DNA of 64,000 nucleotides from Bradyrhizobium sp. 1(2017) (GTDB lineage Bacteria > Pseudomonadota > Alphaproteobacteria > Rhizobiales > Xanthobacteraceae), in NCBI RefSeq assembly GCF_011602485.2, contig NZ_CP050022.2, positions 1,322,001-1,386,000 of the forward strand, written 5' to 3'. Shown here one piece after another: positions 1 to 13,945 of this stretch; position 1 is the first letter of the stretch; every line of letters begins with the position of its first letter. Under the pieces are notes generated by a model, which was not told the DNA's origin, searched no databases, and saw only the letters and a list, made by a program, of their open reading frames with translations. Position numbers and translations under genes: made by a program.

Positions 1-2
1 GG

Positions 3-476
3 CAGATGAAGGCCGAGCGCGTCAAGCGCGCCGACATTCTCGCCGCCGAAGGCCAGCGCCAATCCGAAATCCTGCGCGCCGAAGGCGCCAAGCAGGGCCA
101 GATCCTCCAGGCCGAGGGCCGCCGCGAGGCCGCCTTCCGCGACGCCGAGGCCCGCGAGCGTTCGGCGGAAGCTGAGGCAAAGGCCACCCAGATGGTGAGC
201 GAGGCGATTTCCAAGGGCGACGTCGCGGCGTTGAACTATTTCATCGCCGACAAATATATCAAGGCATTCGGCCAGTTCGCGGAGGCGCCGAATCAGAAGA
301 TCATCATGCTGCCGATGGAAGCCACCAGCATGCTCGGCTCGCTCGCCGGCATCGGCGAGATCGCCAAGGCGACCTTCGGTGAGAGTGCGGCCTCCGCGGC
401 TGCCGCCGCTCGCCGTCCCGGCTCGGTGCCACCGACCGGCGGCACGCCGCCGGCGGTGCCTCCGCGGCAGGGATAG
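3..476 (+). CDS. SPFH/Band 7 (paraslipin-type) membrane protein, C-terminal part
   Basis: This is the 3' end of a gene whose start lies before the window; the frame is open from the first complete codon at 3 to the stop at 474-476. The visible 157 residues are an Ala/Glu/Arg-rich coiled coil with repeated A-E-G and A-E-A steps, then a segment with IADKYIKAFGQ and an IIMLPME strand, then a Pro/Ala-rich tail. This is how bacterial SPFH (stomatin/QmcA-like) proteins end. Such proteins oligomerise on the inner membrane and usually pair with an NfeD protein, which is exactly the next gene. Family placement is firm; which SPFH subgroup is less certain because the SPFH core is missing. Confidence 0.88.
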   Translation, partial: QMKAERVKRADILAAEGQRQSEILRAEGAKQGQILQAEGRREAAFRDAEARERSAEAEAKATQMVSEAISKGDVAALNYFIADKYIKAFGQFAEAPNQKIIMLPMEATSMLGSLAGIGEIAKATFGESAASAAAAARRPGSVPPTGGTPPAVPPRQG

Positions 477-528
477 TCACCGGCGCATGCCCCTCCACAG
501 GGGCTGCGCCATGATAGAAGGTCGTGTC

Positions 529-972
529 ATGACCGACATGTTCGTATCCTTGGGCACCTGGAACTGGCCGATCTTCGGCTTCGTCCTGATGGCGCTGGAG
601 GTGCTGGCGCCGGGCATCTTCCTGTTCTGGCTCGGGTTGGCTGCGCTGCTGGTCGGCCTGATCTCGTTCACCGTTGCCGTGTCCTGGCAGCTCCAGCTCG
701 TGATGTTCGCGGTCTTCGCCGCCGCTGCGGTGCCGGTGTGGCGCCGCCTCGCCCGGCCCAAGCCGGACGCCAGCGCCAGCCCCTTCCTCAACAAGCGCAC
801 CGAGGCCTTGCTCGGGCGCGAGTTCACGCTGGAGAAGCCGATCATCGACGGCTCAGGCACCGTCCGCATCGGCGACACGGTCTGGCGCGTGGCCGGTCCG
901 GACACGCCGGCGGGGACGCGCGTGAAGGTGGTGCAGGTGGACGGTGCGAACCTGACTGTGGCTGCGGCTTAG
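529..972 (+). CDS. NfeD family membrane protein
   Basis: Short NfeD-type protein (147 residues) that partners SPFH proteins in the inner membrane. Residues about 8-65 hold two or three hydrophobic helices, one with a P-G-x-F-L-F-W-L motif typical of the family. The C-terminal half is the small OB-fold beta domain (around GREFTLEKPI to VKVVQVDG). ATG 529 is chosen because AGAAGG lies 8 bases upstream; an in-frame ATG at 511 with its own AGGGG is a real alternative. The gene follows the SPFH gene by about 50 bases, so the two form an operon. Role in membrane organisation or quality control is inferred from the family. Confidence 0.88.
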   Translation: MTDMFVSLGTWNWPIFGFVLMALEVLAPGIFLFWLGLAALLVGLISFTVAVSWQLQLVMFAVFAAAAVPVWRRLARPKPDASASPFLNKRTEALLGREFTLEKPIIDGSGTVRIGDTVWRVAGPDTPAGTRVKVVQVDGANLTVAAA

Positions 973-990
973 TCCACCGTCATTGCGAGC

Positions 991-1329
991 TCAGGCACCG
1001 CTCTTGCTGCGCCACCGCTCCGCAAACCTGTGCAGCGGCATGAACGTCTCGCACAATTCCCGGCCCTGCGGCGTCAGCCCGTAGCCGCCAGCCTCGCCCA
1101 GCTCCACGAACCCCGCTTCGCGCAGCTCCGTCAGCCGCGCCTGCAGCACTGTCGGCGAAGCCTCGTCGCACGCCGTGCGCAGTGCGCGCGAGGTGAGGGG
1201 CTCATCCCGCAGCTCCCACAATATCCGCAGGCTCCAGCGCCGGCCGAGCAGGTCGAGCAACGCCATGATGGGCCGTCCCGTGCGCGAGCCGCGCACGCCG
1301 CGTTCTCCTGATGCTGCCCGTTTCGCCAT
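991..1329 (-). CDS. HxlR family winged-helix transcriptional regulator
   Basis: A 112-residue one-domain DNA-binding protein. The pattern from MALLDLLGRRW through LRILWEL, SRALRTAC and PTVLQARLTELREAGFVE to YGLTPQGREL is the HxlR/MarR-like winged helix (Pfam HxlR). Two cysteines are present, and some HxlR proteins sense reactive electrophiles or thiol stress. The start at 1329 is preferred because AAGGGGCGACG precedes it; an in-frame ATG at 1347 has no good ribosome site and would sit against the operator. The gene is divergent from the carboxymuconolactone decarboxylase-like gene, with two palindromes between them, so it probably represses that gene and itself. Confidence 0.88.
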   Translation of the reverse strand: MAKRAASGERGVRGSRTGRPIMALLDLLGRRWSLRILWELRDEPLTSRALRTACDEASPTVLQARLTELREAGFVELGEAGGYGLTPQGRELCETFMPLHRFAERWRSKSGA

Positions 1330-1347
1330 CGTCGCCCCTTGCGTCAT

Positions 1348-1389
1348 GCTACAAATAATGTAGCGTATTGCTACGATAATTGTAGCAAT
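1348..1389. promoter_or_regulatory. Twin palindromic operators between hxlR-type gene and CMD gene
   Basis: Two inverted repeats share one design: GCTAC, 7 bases, GTAGC at 1348-1364, and ATTGCTAC, 7 bases, GTAGCAAT at 1367-1389. Their centres are 22 bp apart, about two helical turns, on the same DNA face. They fill the gap between the divergent genes and abut the leader of the gene at 1401. They are very likely binding sites for two dimers of the neighbouring HxlR regulator; this is inferred from symmetry and position. Confidence 0.7.
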
Positions 1390-1400
1390 GGAGAGGGTTC

Positions 1401-1955
1401 ATGTCCCAGCTCGTGCCCCGCATCGCGCCGCTCACCCCGCCTTATCCCCCGGAGATCCAACAGCAGTTCGATCGCATCATGCGCGGAGCGCCGCCGCTGG
1501 TGTTGTTCCGGGTGATGGCGGGCCACGGTCGCGCCTGGGACAAGTTTCGCGCCGGCGGGCTTCTTGATCCGGGCCCGCTCTCGCTGCGCCAGCGCGAGAT
1601 CGTCATCGACCGTACCTGCGCACTGAACAGGTGCGAGTATGAATGGGGTGTGCATGTCGCGATCTTTGCCGGGCCGGCAAAGCTCACCGAGGATGACGTG
1701 CGCGCGACGGTGCTGGGCGATGCGGCGTCGGCGTGCTGGTCGCCGGCCGAGCGGGCGCTCGTCGCAGCCGTGGACGCATTGCATCACCGCGCGACGCTCG
1801 ATGATGAGGAATTCGCCGCGCTGTCGGCGCATTACGACGAGGCGCAGATTTTGGAGATCATGCTGCTCTGCGGCTTCTATCGCACCGTGTCGTATCTGGC
1901 GAACGGGCTGAGATTGCCGCTGGAGGAGAACGCGGCGCGGTTTCCGCAGGCCTAA
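1401..1955 (+). CDS. Carboxymuconolactone decarboxylase (CMD) family protein
   Basis: A 184-residue cytoplasmic all-helical protein. The segment LRQREIVIDRTCALNRCEYEWGVHVAIF is cut here to its key parts: C-x-Y-E-W followed by G-V-H matches the gamma-carboxymuconolactone decarboxylase signature rather than the redox CxxC of AhpD. The C-terminal LEIMLLCGFYRTVSYLANG helix is also typical. The ATG is preceded by GGAGAGGG. The substrate is unknown; family members act as decarboxylases, peroxidases or of unknown function. Divergence from an HxlR regulator with paired operators suggests induction by a small reactive compound. Confidence 0.85.
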   Translation: MSQLVPRIAPLTPPYPPEIQQQFDRIMRGAPPLVLFRVMAGHGRAWDKFRAGGLLDPGPLSLRQREIVIDRTCALNRCEYEWGVHVAIFAGPAKLTEDDVRATVLGDAASACWSPAERALVAAVDALHHRATLDDEEFAALSAHYDEAQILEIMLLCGFYRTVSYLANGLRLPLEENAARFPQA

Positions 1956-1979
1956 CCGCGCGGCGACCTCGGAGCGAGA

Positions 1980-2026
1980 TGGATCCCGGGCTCACCGCTT
2001 CGCGATGCCCCGGGATGACGGACAAA
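1980..2026. repeat. Short palindromic intergenic repeat
   Basis: ATCCCGGG and CCCGGGAT arms flank a short loop between the convergent CMD and kdsD genes. This looks like a shortened copy of the palindromic intergenic repeats found elsewhere in the window. It could also form an RNA hairpin that helps end either transcript. Confidence 0.45.
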
Positions 2027-2029
2027 CGC

Positions 2030-3037
2030 CTACGCCACGCCCGCCCGCAACAGATCGTGCAGATGCACGATGCCGACCACCTTGCCGGCTTCGGTCACGA
2101 CCAGCGTGGTGATCTTGCGCGTGTTCAGCACCTCGATCATCTCGGTCGCGAGCATCGAGGGCGGCACCGTCTTGGGCTGCCGGGTCATGATGTCGTCGAC
2201 CGACGCCGTCAACAGGTCCGGCCGCATGTGGCGGCGCAGGTCGCCGTCGGTGATGATGCCCGCGATGGCGCCGGCATCATCGATGATGCAGACGCAGCCG
2301 AGCCCCTTGGCCGACATCTCGACCACGGCGTCCGACATCTTGGTACCGAGCGGCTTGACCGGGATTTCCTCGCCCGTGCGCATGTAGTCTCGGACGAATT
2401 TCAGCATCGCGCCCAGCTTGCCGCCGGGGTGGAAGTGCGCGAACTCCAGCGCGGTGAAGCCGCGGCCTTCGAGCAGCGCGATCGCGATGGCATCGCCGAT
2501 CGCAGCCTGCATCAGCGTCGAGGTGGTCGGCGCCAGGTTGTGCGGGCAGGCCTCGCGCGCCTTCGGCAGCTCGAGCACGATGTCGGCGGCTTGTCCCAGC
2601 GAGGACGCGGCGCTCGAGGTCACTGCAATCATGGGAATCGCAAAGCGCGCCGAATAGTTCACGAGGTTCTTCATCTCCGGCTGCTCGCCGGACCAGGACA
2701 GCGCCATGATGACGTCGTCGGTCGTGATCATGCCGAGGTCGCCATGGCCGGCTTCGGCCGTGTGCACGAAGAAAGCGGGGGTGCCGGTCGAGGCCAGCGT
2801 CGCCGCGATCTTGCGGCCCATGTGACCGGACTTGCCGAGCCCGGTGACGATGACGCGGCCCTTGGCGTTGCGGATCAGGTCCACGGCTTTCGCAAATGTC
2901 GCGCCCAGCGGGCCGCGCAGGGCGGCGGCGAGCGCGTTGATGCCGCCGCTCTCCGTCTCCAGCGTGCGGAGCGCGGATTCGACGCTGTCAGGGATGGAGC
3001 CGGATGATGCGGTCATCAGCGGTTTCGAACTCGGCAT
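2030..3037 (-). CDS. kdsD: KpsF/GutQ-type D-arabinose-5-phosphate isomerase
   Basis: Converts D-ribulose-5-phosphate to D-arabinose-5-phosphate, the first step of Kdo synthesis for lipopolysaccharide. The product is about 335 residues: an N-terminal SIS domain with VIVTGLGKSGHMGRKIAAT and H-T-A-E-A-G-H-G-D-L-G, then two CBS domains (around GCVCIIDDAGAIAGIITDGDLRR and TTLVVTEAGKVVGIVHLHDLL, each shorter than a full motif here). Length and order match the KpsF family. The frame is open upstream to 3196 but that N-terminus is arginine-rich and lies on the AT-rich promoter, so the ATG at 3037 is used; ATG 3016 is also possible. Confidence 0.92.
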   Translation of the reverse strand: MPSSKPLMTASSGSIPDSVESALRTLETESGGINALAAALRGPLGATFAKAVDLIRNAKGRVIVTGLGKSGHMGRKIAATLASTGTPAFFVHTAEAGHGDLGMITTDDVIMALSWSGEQPEMKNLVNYSARFAIPMIAVTSSAASSLGQAADIVLELPKAREACPHNLAPTTSTLMQAAIGDAIAIALLEGRGFTALEFAHFHPGGKLGAMLKFVRDYMRTGEEIPVKPLGTKMSDAVVEMSAKGLGCVCIIDDAGAIAGIITDGDLRRHMRPDLLTASVDDIMTRQPKTVPPSMLATEMIEVLNTRKITTLVVTEAGKVVGIVHLHDLLRAGVA

Positions 3038-3134
3038 GCTCAGGTCCAGGGAGGAGGGGCGTTCGCCCGTTGGCGCCTGCTTAGCACGCCGCCGCCGTGG
3101 AGGCGACGCGTCCGCCAACCCCCTCAACGGGTCA

Positions 3135-3163
3135 TTAACCATAATTGTTTTAACTCCATTAAC
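3135..3163. promoter_or_regulatory. Cluster of three TTAAC boxes (possible CtrA-type site)
   Basis: The AT-rich gap between divergent kdsD and the outer-membrane protein holds TTAACCAT at 3135 and further TTAAC boxes at 3150 and 3159. TTAACCAT is the half-site form of the alphaproteobacterial cell-cycle regulator CtrA (full site TTAA-N7-TTAA). The spacing between boxes is not the classical seven, so CtrA control is only a suggestion. Confidence 0.3.
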
Positions 3164-3228
3164 GATGGTTCCCGTCAACCGGTGGGAGTCTGTCATGAAG
3201 TGTTTGATTTCGTTGGAGTTCTTCCATC

Positions 3229-4983
3229 GTGGGGTCGTCTCCAGGCAGGGGCCGGAGCCAGCGCGCGCATTTCCTGCGCGCCGCTTTGCCGTGCCTCGTG
3301 CTGACGGTCCTCGAGAGCGCGCCGGTGGGCGCCCAGAGCCTCACGCCAGACCTGTTCAATCCCAACCGCGGCGGCTTCGCCTCGCCCGAGACGCTGCCGA
3401 CGCGCCGCACCGCCGGCGTGCCGCAGGCGCCGTCGGATGCACTGCCGACGCTGCCCGATCCCAGCGATCTGCGCCGACGGCAGCAGGCCCCGGCAAGCTC
3501 GCGCCCCGGCCAAACCGCAACCGCTCCGGTGCCGACCTATGGCCTGCCCGCCGCCAATGGCGCGAGCGGCTCCGGCTACGACTCGCTCAACCGCAAGCGG
3601 CAGCAGCCCAAGCTCTATCCCGGTCAGCCCAAGCCGAAGCGCCCGGTTGGCCCCGGCTCGAAGGCGCCGCCGGAAACGCCGGAGCGCACGCTCACGCCGC
3701 CGCGCATCGCACCGCCGCCGTCCGAAACCGCGCACAAGGTGCCGGTGCCGCCGGCCATGGCAGGCAACGTGCCCGGCCAGCCGCTGCGTCGCCGCCTCAA
3801 GCTGGATGAGGATCCGTTCGGCGCGGTCGGCGACTACGCCGGCAGTTTCCTGATCAAGGGCGGGCTCGAGCTTTCCGCGGGCTACGACACCAACCCGACG
3901 CGCCTCAACAAGCCCGTGGGGTCGCCCGCCTATGTGGTCGCACCCGATCTCCTCGTGGTGTCTGATTGGGAGCGCCATGCGCTGGTCGCCGATCTGCGCG
4001 GCTCGTTCTCGGGCTACACCAACAACATGCCGGCGACGATCGACGGCTTCGCCTCGCCGTCGCCGGTCGAGGCCAATCGTCCCGATTTCACCGGCCATGT
4101 CGATGGCCGGCTCGACGTCAGCCGCGATTTCAAGCTGCTCTCGCAGCTGCGCCTGCGGCTCGCCACCGACAATCCCGGCAGCCCGAACGTGCAGGCCGGC
4201 CTGCAAAAATATCCGGTCTATGCCACCTACGGGACGACCGTCGGCTTCGACCAGACCTTCAACCGTTTCCAGGTCGCGGCCGGCGCCACCGTCGATCGCA
4301 CCGCCTACACCGATTCAAAGCTCACCGACGGCTCGACCTTCGCCAACACCGACCGCGACTTCAATCAATATGGCGGCGTCGGACGGTTTTCCTACGACCT
4401 GAAACCGGGCCTCAAGCCCTTCGTCGAGATCCAGGGCGACACCCGCGTGCACGACCAGGCCGCCGATCGCAACGGCTTCTTCCGCGATTCCAACGGGGGC
4501 TACGCCAAGGTCGGCTCGTCCTTCGAGTTCTCGCGCATCCTCACCGGCGAGATCTCGGTCGGCTATTCCGCGCGCAACTATACCGACCCGCGTCTCAGCC
4601 AGCTCGCGGGCTTCCTCACCACGGGCTCGCTGATCTGGAATGCGAGCGGCCTCACCACGGTGAAACTCTTCACCGACACGCAGATCAACGAGACCACGAT
4701 TCCCGGCTCCTCCGGCGTGCTGGTGCGCACCTACGCCGCCGAAGTCGACCACGACTTCCGCCGCTGGCTCACCGCCGTCGGCAAGTTCACCTACGGCACG
4801 TACGACTACCAGAACCAGAACCGCAACGACAAAACCTACTCGCTCGAAGGCAATCTGATCTACAAGCTCAACCGCAACGTCTGGATCAAGGGCACGCTTC
4901 GCCACGATATCCTGGATTCGAATGTGGCGTCGGCGAGCTCGCAGGGGACGGTGATGCTGCTGGGGGTGAGGCTGCAGAATTAG
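3229..4983 (+). CDS. Outer-membrane beta-barrel protein with proline-rich N-terminus
   Basis: A 584-residue exported protein. A signal peptide (basic residues, then LRAALPCLVLTVLESA, cleavage near VGAQS) is followed by a Pro/Arg-rich linker to about residue 180. The C-terminal 400 residues are alternating aromatic/polar beta-strands (for example GGLELSAGYDTNPTR, VGFDQTFNRF, GEISVGYSARNY) ending in VMLLGVRLQN, consistent with an outer-membrane barrel of the BBP2/DUF2320 kind seen in rhizobia. The start is GTG with GGAG 10 bases upstream. It is divergent from kdsD and shares its promoter region, which fits an envelope role. No ligand can be named. Confidence 0.82.
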   Translation: MGSSPGRGRSQRAHFLRAALPCLVLTVLESAPVGAQSLTPDLFNPNRGGFASPETLPTRRTAGVPQAPSDALPTLPDPSDLRRRQQAPASSRPGQTATAPVPTYGLPAANGASGSGYDSLNRKRQQPKLYPGQPKPKRPVGPGSKAPPETPERTLTPPRIAPPPSETAHKVPVPPAMAGNVPGQPLRRRLKLDEDPFGAVGDYAGSFLIKGGLELSAGYDTNPTRLNKPVGSPAYVVAPDLLVVSDWERHALVADLRGSFSGYTNNMPATIDGFASPSPVEANRPDFTGHVDGRLDVSRDFKLLSQLRLRLATDNPGSPNVQAGLQKYPVYATYGTTVGFDQTFNRFQVAAGATVDRTAYTDSKLTDGSTFANTDRDFNQYGGVGRFSYDLKPGLKPFVEIQGDTRVHDQAADRNGFFRDSNGGYAKVGSSFEFSRILTGEISVGYSARNYTDPRLSQLAGFLTTGSLIWNASGLTTVKLFTDTQINETTIPGSSGVLVRTYAAEVDHDFRRWLTAVGKFTYGTYDYQNQNRNDKTYSLEGNLIYKLNRNVWIKGTLRHDILDSNVASASSQGTVMLLGVRLQN

Positions 4984-5019
4984 CGGAGGCGATGGGCTAT
5001 AGCCGGAGCCAAGCCCTCA

Positions 5020-5153
5020 GCTGTCGTCCTGGCGAAAGCCAGGACCCATTCCCCCAGGGAGTAGTTTGGCGAAGACTTGGCGTTCGGGACTGCAACCGCC
5101 TGCTCATCGATAGATTCCGCGGTATGGGTCCTGGCTTTCGCCAGGACGACAGC
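5020..5153. repeat. 134-bp palindromic dispersed element, copy A
   Basis: Terminal inverted repeats of about 30 bp (GCTGTCGTCCTGGCGAAAGC at the left, its complement at the right) enclose about 75 bp of unique core. A second full copy, in the opposite orientation and collinear along its whole length, lies at 55647-55779. The element fills the gap between convergent genes and carries no coding frame. This is a REP/BIME-like family typical of Bradyrhizobium intergenic DNA. Confidence 0.85.
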
Positions 5154-5197
5154 GGAAAGTTTATCTGCCTGCGAGCTGTTCGCGGCGCTGCTCAAAC

Positions 5198-6649
<1,452 letters not shown>

Positions 6650-6689
6650 TAAACCCGAAGTCCCTGCCGCTTAGTCGTTTATTCTCTCA

Positions 6690-6796
6690 CTCCTCATCCT
6701 GAGGAGCGGCGCCCTTTGCGCCGCGTCTCGAAGGATGAAGGCCCGGATGGTGGTCTCATGGTCCGAGACGGCGCTATTGCGCCTCCTGACCATGAG
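6690..6796. repeat. Compound palindromic repeat between gltB and gltD
   Basis: Several hairpins follow each other: CTCCTCA-TCC-TGAGGAG (6690-6706), GGCGC/GCGCC, and GGTCTCATGGTC pairing with GACCATGAGGCC. No open frame is present. The element sits inside the presumed gltBD transcript and could attenuate or stabilise the message. Confidence 0.7.
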
Positions 6797-6806
6797 GCCT
6801 TCTTGG

Positions 6807-11540
<4,734 letters not shown>

Positions 11541-12032
11541 TGTTCCAATCCTCTCCATGCGGCAAGCTGCCTCACCGCCATCTTCGGCGCACCTTGGGCG
11601 TTCCGCGGCACCCGCCTCTGGGTCACCGCTCGTCCGCTAGCGAGCCGCATTTTCTTAAATTCAGGCCTAGGCGTTCTACGTCCCCGAGAACGGCTTTGCC
11701 TGCTACCTTCCCGGCGCTCGAGAGCACCGGTTCTCGCTGCAATCCCTATGCCGGAATCGCAAGCAAAATTGAGACAGTCTTCCTGTCCTAACCATCACCT
11801 TGCCAAATTTTTGTCTAGCACACAAGCGTGCGGAAGTCCCGATTCCCGATCTGTCAATCAATCGCTTTCCAAAAGTTGCGCAGCCCCGTTTTTGAAGCAA
11901 ACGCGCCCTGATCCGGCCCCGCGGACGCCGAAATCGCAAATGAAGCTTCGGATCAACCCTTCGGAAGACGCGCCACGCCGCGAGAAGCGAAAGATGGCGG
12001 CAATCCGGAGGCCTGACAGGAGCGTCTCGACG
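11541..12032. other. Gene-free 490-bp region upstream of gltB
   Basis: This gap between divergent gltB and the secreted protein at 12033 should hold both promoters. It is less GC-rich around 11750-11880. I see no convincing reading frame, no RNA gene and no clear sigma-54 or other consensus promoter. Confidence 0.5.
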
Positions 12033-12797
12033 ATGAAGTTTTTCACAGGATGTGTGGCCGCCGCCGCGCTGGTGCTGGCTGCGAGTGCCGGATACGCGCA
12101 GGTTCCCGCCAACGGTATCACGGGAGGGGCCTTTATCGCGGTGTCGGATTTCGACGGGCCCTACGCGCCGCCGGAGGCCGCGCCGGCCCCGCCGCCGCGT
12201 TACGGCTATGGCTACGGCTATGAGGAACGCGGTCCGGCCCCGCAACTACTGCCGTCCACGGAGGTCTATGCCGTGCTGCGCGACAATGGTTTCTTGCCAC
12301 TCGGAATCCCGCGCCTGCGCGGCAGGGTCTACACCATTGCGGTAATCGACCGCCGGGGCGACAACGGCCGGCTGGTGATCGACGCCAGCGACGGGAGAAT
12401 CCTGCGCTTCATGCCCGCCGCCGACGCCTATGGCATGGCGCCCGCCTATGACGAGCCCGCGGTCGCGCCCTACGGCCCGCAAAGCGCGCTGCCGCCGCCG
12501 ACCGCGGTCCGCAGCGGCCCGCCGCGCCCGCCGGCCTCGATACCGCACGTGGCAAGCCGCACCGTGCCGCTGCCGAAGGTCGCCCCGCGCCGCAGCGAGA
12601 CGCCGGTCGCGGCCAAGCCGGTCGAGCTCACGGCGCAACAGGCCCAGGCGCCGCAACCTGCACAGGCACAGCCCACGCAGCAGGCCGCGGCCGTGCAGGC
12701 CAAGCCTGCCGAGGCCGCGCCCACCGTCGGCCAGGCCAAGCCCGCGCCGACGATCCTGCCGACACAGGACATGCCCGCTGCACAGGGGCTGGATTAG
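12033..12797 (+). CDS. Secreted proline/alanine-rich protein of unknown function
   Basis: A 254-residue protein I do not recognise by family. A clear signal peptide (MKFFTGCVAAAALVLAASAG, cleavage after YAQ) is followed by a Pro-rich stretch with a GYGYGYE repeat, a compact domain at about 75-135 (VYAVLRDNGFLPLGIPRLRG to VIDASDGRILRF) that resembles a PepSY-like or small beta fold, and a long Pro/Ala/Gln-rich tail. AGGAG precedes the ATG by about 9 bases. It ends against a strong bidirectional terminator. Similar periplasmic proteins with this central domain are common in Bradyrhizobium; the job is unknown. Confidence 0.75.
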   Translation: MKFFTGCVAAAALVLAASAGYAQVPANGITGGAFIAVSDFDGPYAPPEAAPAPPPRYGYGYGYEERGPAPQLLPSTEVYAVLRDNGFLPLGIPRLRGRVYTIAVIDRRGDNGRLVIDASDGRILRFMPAADAYGMAPAYDEPAVAPYGPQSALPPPTAVRSGPPRPPASIPHVASRTVPLPKVAPRRSETPVAAKPVELTAQQAQAPQPAQAQPTQQAAAVQAKPAEAAPTVGQAKPAPTILPTQDMPAAQGLD

Positions 12798-12834
12798 CGC
12801 TCTGAATTTGACGCGACGGCGCCAGCAACACGCC

Positions 12835-12868
12835 CGCTGTCGTCCCTGCGAACGCAGGACCGACAGCG
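12835..12868. repeat. Single-hairpin palindromic repeat
   Basis: CGCTGTCG...CGACAGCG with an almost perfect stem of about 15 bp. The left arm (CGCTGTCGTCC) matches the end of the 134-bp element at 5020, so it looks like a collapsed copy of that family. Confidence 0.6.
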
Positions 12869-12892
12869 GTCCTGGAGACAGTCGAGCAAAAC

Positions 12893-12922
12893 AAAGGGCG
12901 CCTGAGATTTCAGGCGCCCTTT
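12893..12922. terminator. Bidirectional rho-independent terminator
   Basis: A perfect 13-bp stem AAAGGGCGCCTGA with loop GATT and the complementary arm ending in TTT. It lies between the convergent genes ending at 12797 and 12939, and its A/T ends let it work on both strands. Confidence 0.88.
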
Positions 12923-12938
12923 GCATTCCGTCATCGCC

Positions 12939-13709
12939 TCAGCTTCGACCATACCCCGCTGCGTCCAGGATCAGCTTCGCGATCTCTTTCGGATGCGACA
13001 CCAGCGAGAGGTGGCCGGCGTCGAGCTCGACCGTGGTGGCGTTCATGCGCTTGGCGAGGAAGCGCTCGAAATCGGGATTGATGGTGTAGTCGTTCTTCGA
13101 CACCGCGTACCAGCTCGGCTTGCTGTGCCAGGCGGCTTCCGTGGTGCGGCCGGCGAAGATCGAAGCGGCGGTCGGCCATTGCACCGCATAAAGCTCCTTG
13201 GCCTGCTCCGCCTTCACGCCATTGGCGAAGTACTTCAGGAAGGCCTCTTCCGAGAGTTTTGTGTAGCCGTCGCGCTCGACGATTCCGGCGCGGGCCGGTC
13301 CGGCTGGAAACTGCTTCGACAGCGCGACGAAATCCTCGTTGGCGTCGGGCGCGCGTGCGGCGACATAAACGAGACCGGTGACCTTGGGATCTGTGCCCAC
13401 CTGGCTGATCACGGTGCCGCCCCAGGAATGCGCGACCAGGACGGTCCGTCCGTCCTGCTCGGCCAGTGCGCGCCGGGTCGCCTCAACGGAGTCCGCAAGC
13501 GACGACAGCGGATTCTGCACGGCGGTCACGTGCAGGCCCGCAGCCTGCAGGATCGGGATCACCTCCGACCAGCTCGAGCCGTCGGCCCAGGCTCCGTGCA
13601 CCAGCACGACGTTCGTCGCCTTCACCGTCTGCGGTGTCTGGGCGTGAGCGAAGCCGAGGGGAGCCGCCAGCAGGCTCGCGGCGACGAAAAAGCTGCGCCA
13701 GAAGGTCAC
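12939..13709 (-). CDS. Secreted alpha/beta hydrolase (EstC/methylesterase-like)
   Basis: A 256-residue exported esterase-type enzyme. The signal peptide is MTFWRSFFVAASLLAAPLG with cleavage near AHA-Q. Then comes LVHGAWADGSSW (oxyanion H-G), the nucleophile elbow VAHSWGG, an Asp region and a late His in LDAGHLSLVSHPKE. This pattern is that of the small alpha/beta hydrolases related to EstC and plant methylesterase/hydroxynitrile lyase. The start is GTG at 13709 because GGAG is 9 bases upstream; the frame extends to a TTG at 13745 with no ribosome site. Substrate unknown. A strong terminator lies just downstream. Confidence 0.85.
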   Translation of the reverse strand: MTFWRSFFVAASLLAAPLGFAHAQTPQTVKATNVVLVHGAWADGSSWSEVIPILQAAGLHVTAVQNPLSSLADSVEATRRALAEQDGRTVLVAHSWGGTVISQVGTDPKVTGLVYVAARAPDANEDFVALSKQFPAGPARAGIVERDGYTKLSEEAFLKYFANGVKAEQAKELYAVQWPTAASIFAGRTTEAAWHSKPSWYAVSKNDYTINPDFERFLAKRMNATTVELDAGHLSLVSHPKEIAKLILDAAGYGRS

Positions 13710-13837
13710 GATCGTTCTCCGTGTTGTCTTGGGTTCGATGCCCAAAGGACGGAGCGTAGAGCGGCGGCGTTACGCCGCTCACCAGTCTGTGATGCGGTGC
13801 AATGGTATAAAGTCCTGGAAGAAGGCTGCCCGGCAAT

Positions 13838-13871
13838 CGATGTCGTCCCGGCTTTCGCCAGGACGACGATG
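13838..13871. repeat. Single-hairpin repeat of the GTCGTCC family
   Basis: GTCGTCCCGGC and GCCAGGACGAC pair around TTTC. The sequence matches the arms of the elements at 5020 and 55647 without their core, so it is a solo-arm relic. Confidence 0.6.
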
Positions 13872-13891
13872 GGGAGAGCGCGCTGAAAGCA

Positions 13892-13922
13892 AAAAACGCC
13901 CCGGGGGCACCGGGGCGTTTTC
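13892..13922 (-). terminator. Rho-independent terminator of hsp20
   Basis: Read on the minus strand: AAAACGCCCCGG, a five-base loop, CCGGGGCG, then a run of six T. The 12-bp stem lies about 24 bases past the hsp20 stop codon. Confidence 0.85.
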
Positions 13923-13945
13923 GCAACCTGGACGTGGCGTGCGGT

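Noticed and set aside
2832..3809. Plus-strand frame beginning inside kdsD and entering the outer-membrane protein gene
   Set aside because: It overlaps both supported genes in other frames and its product is Arg/Ala-rich without a domain.
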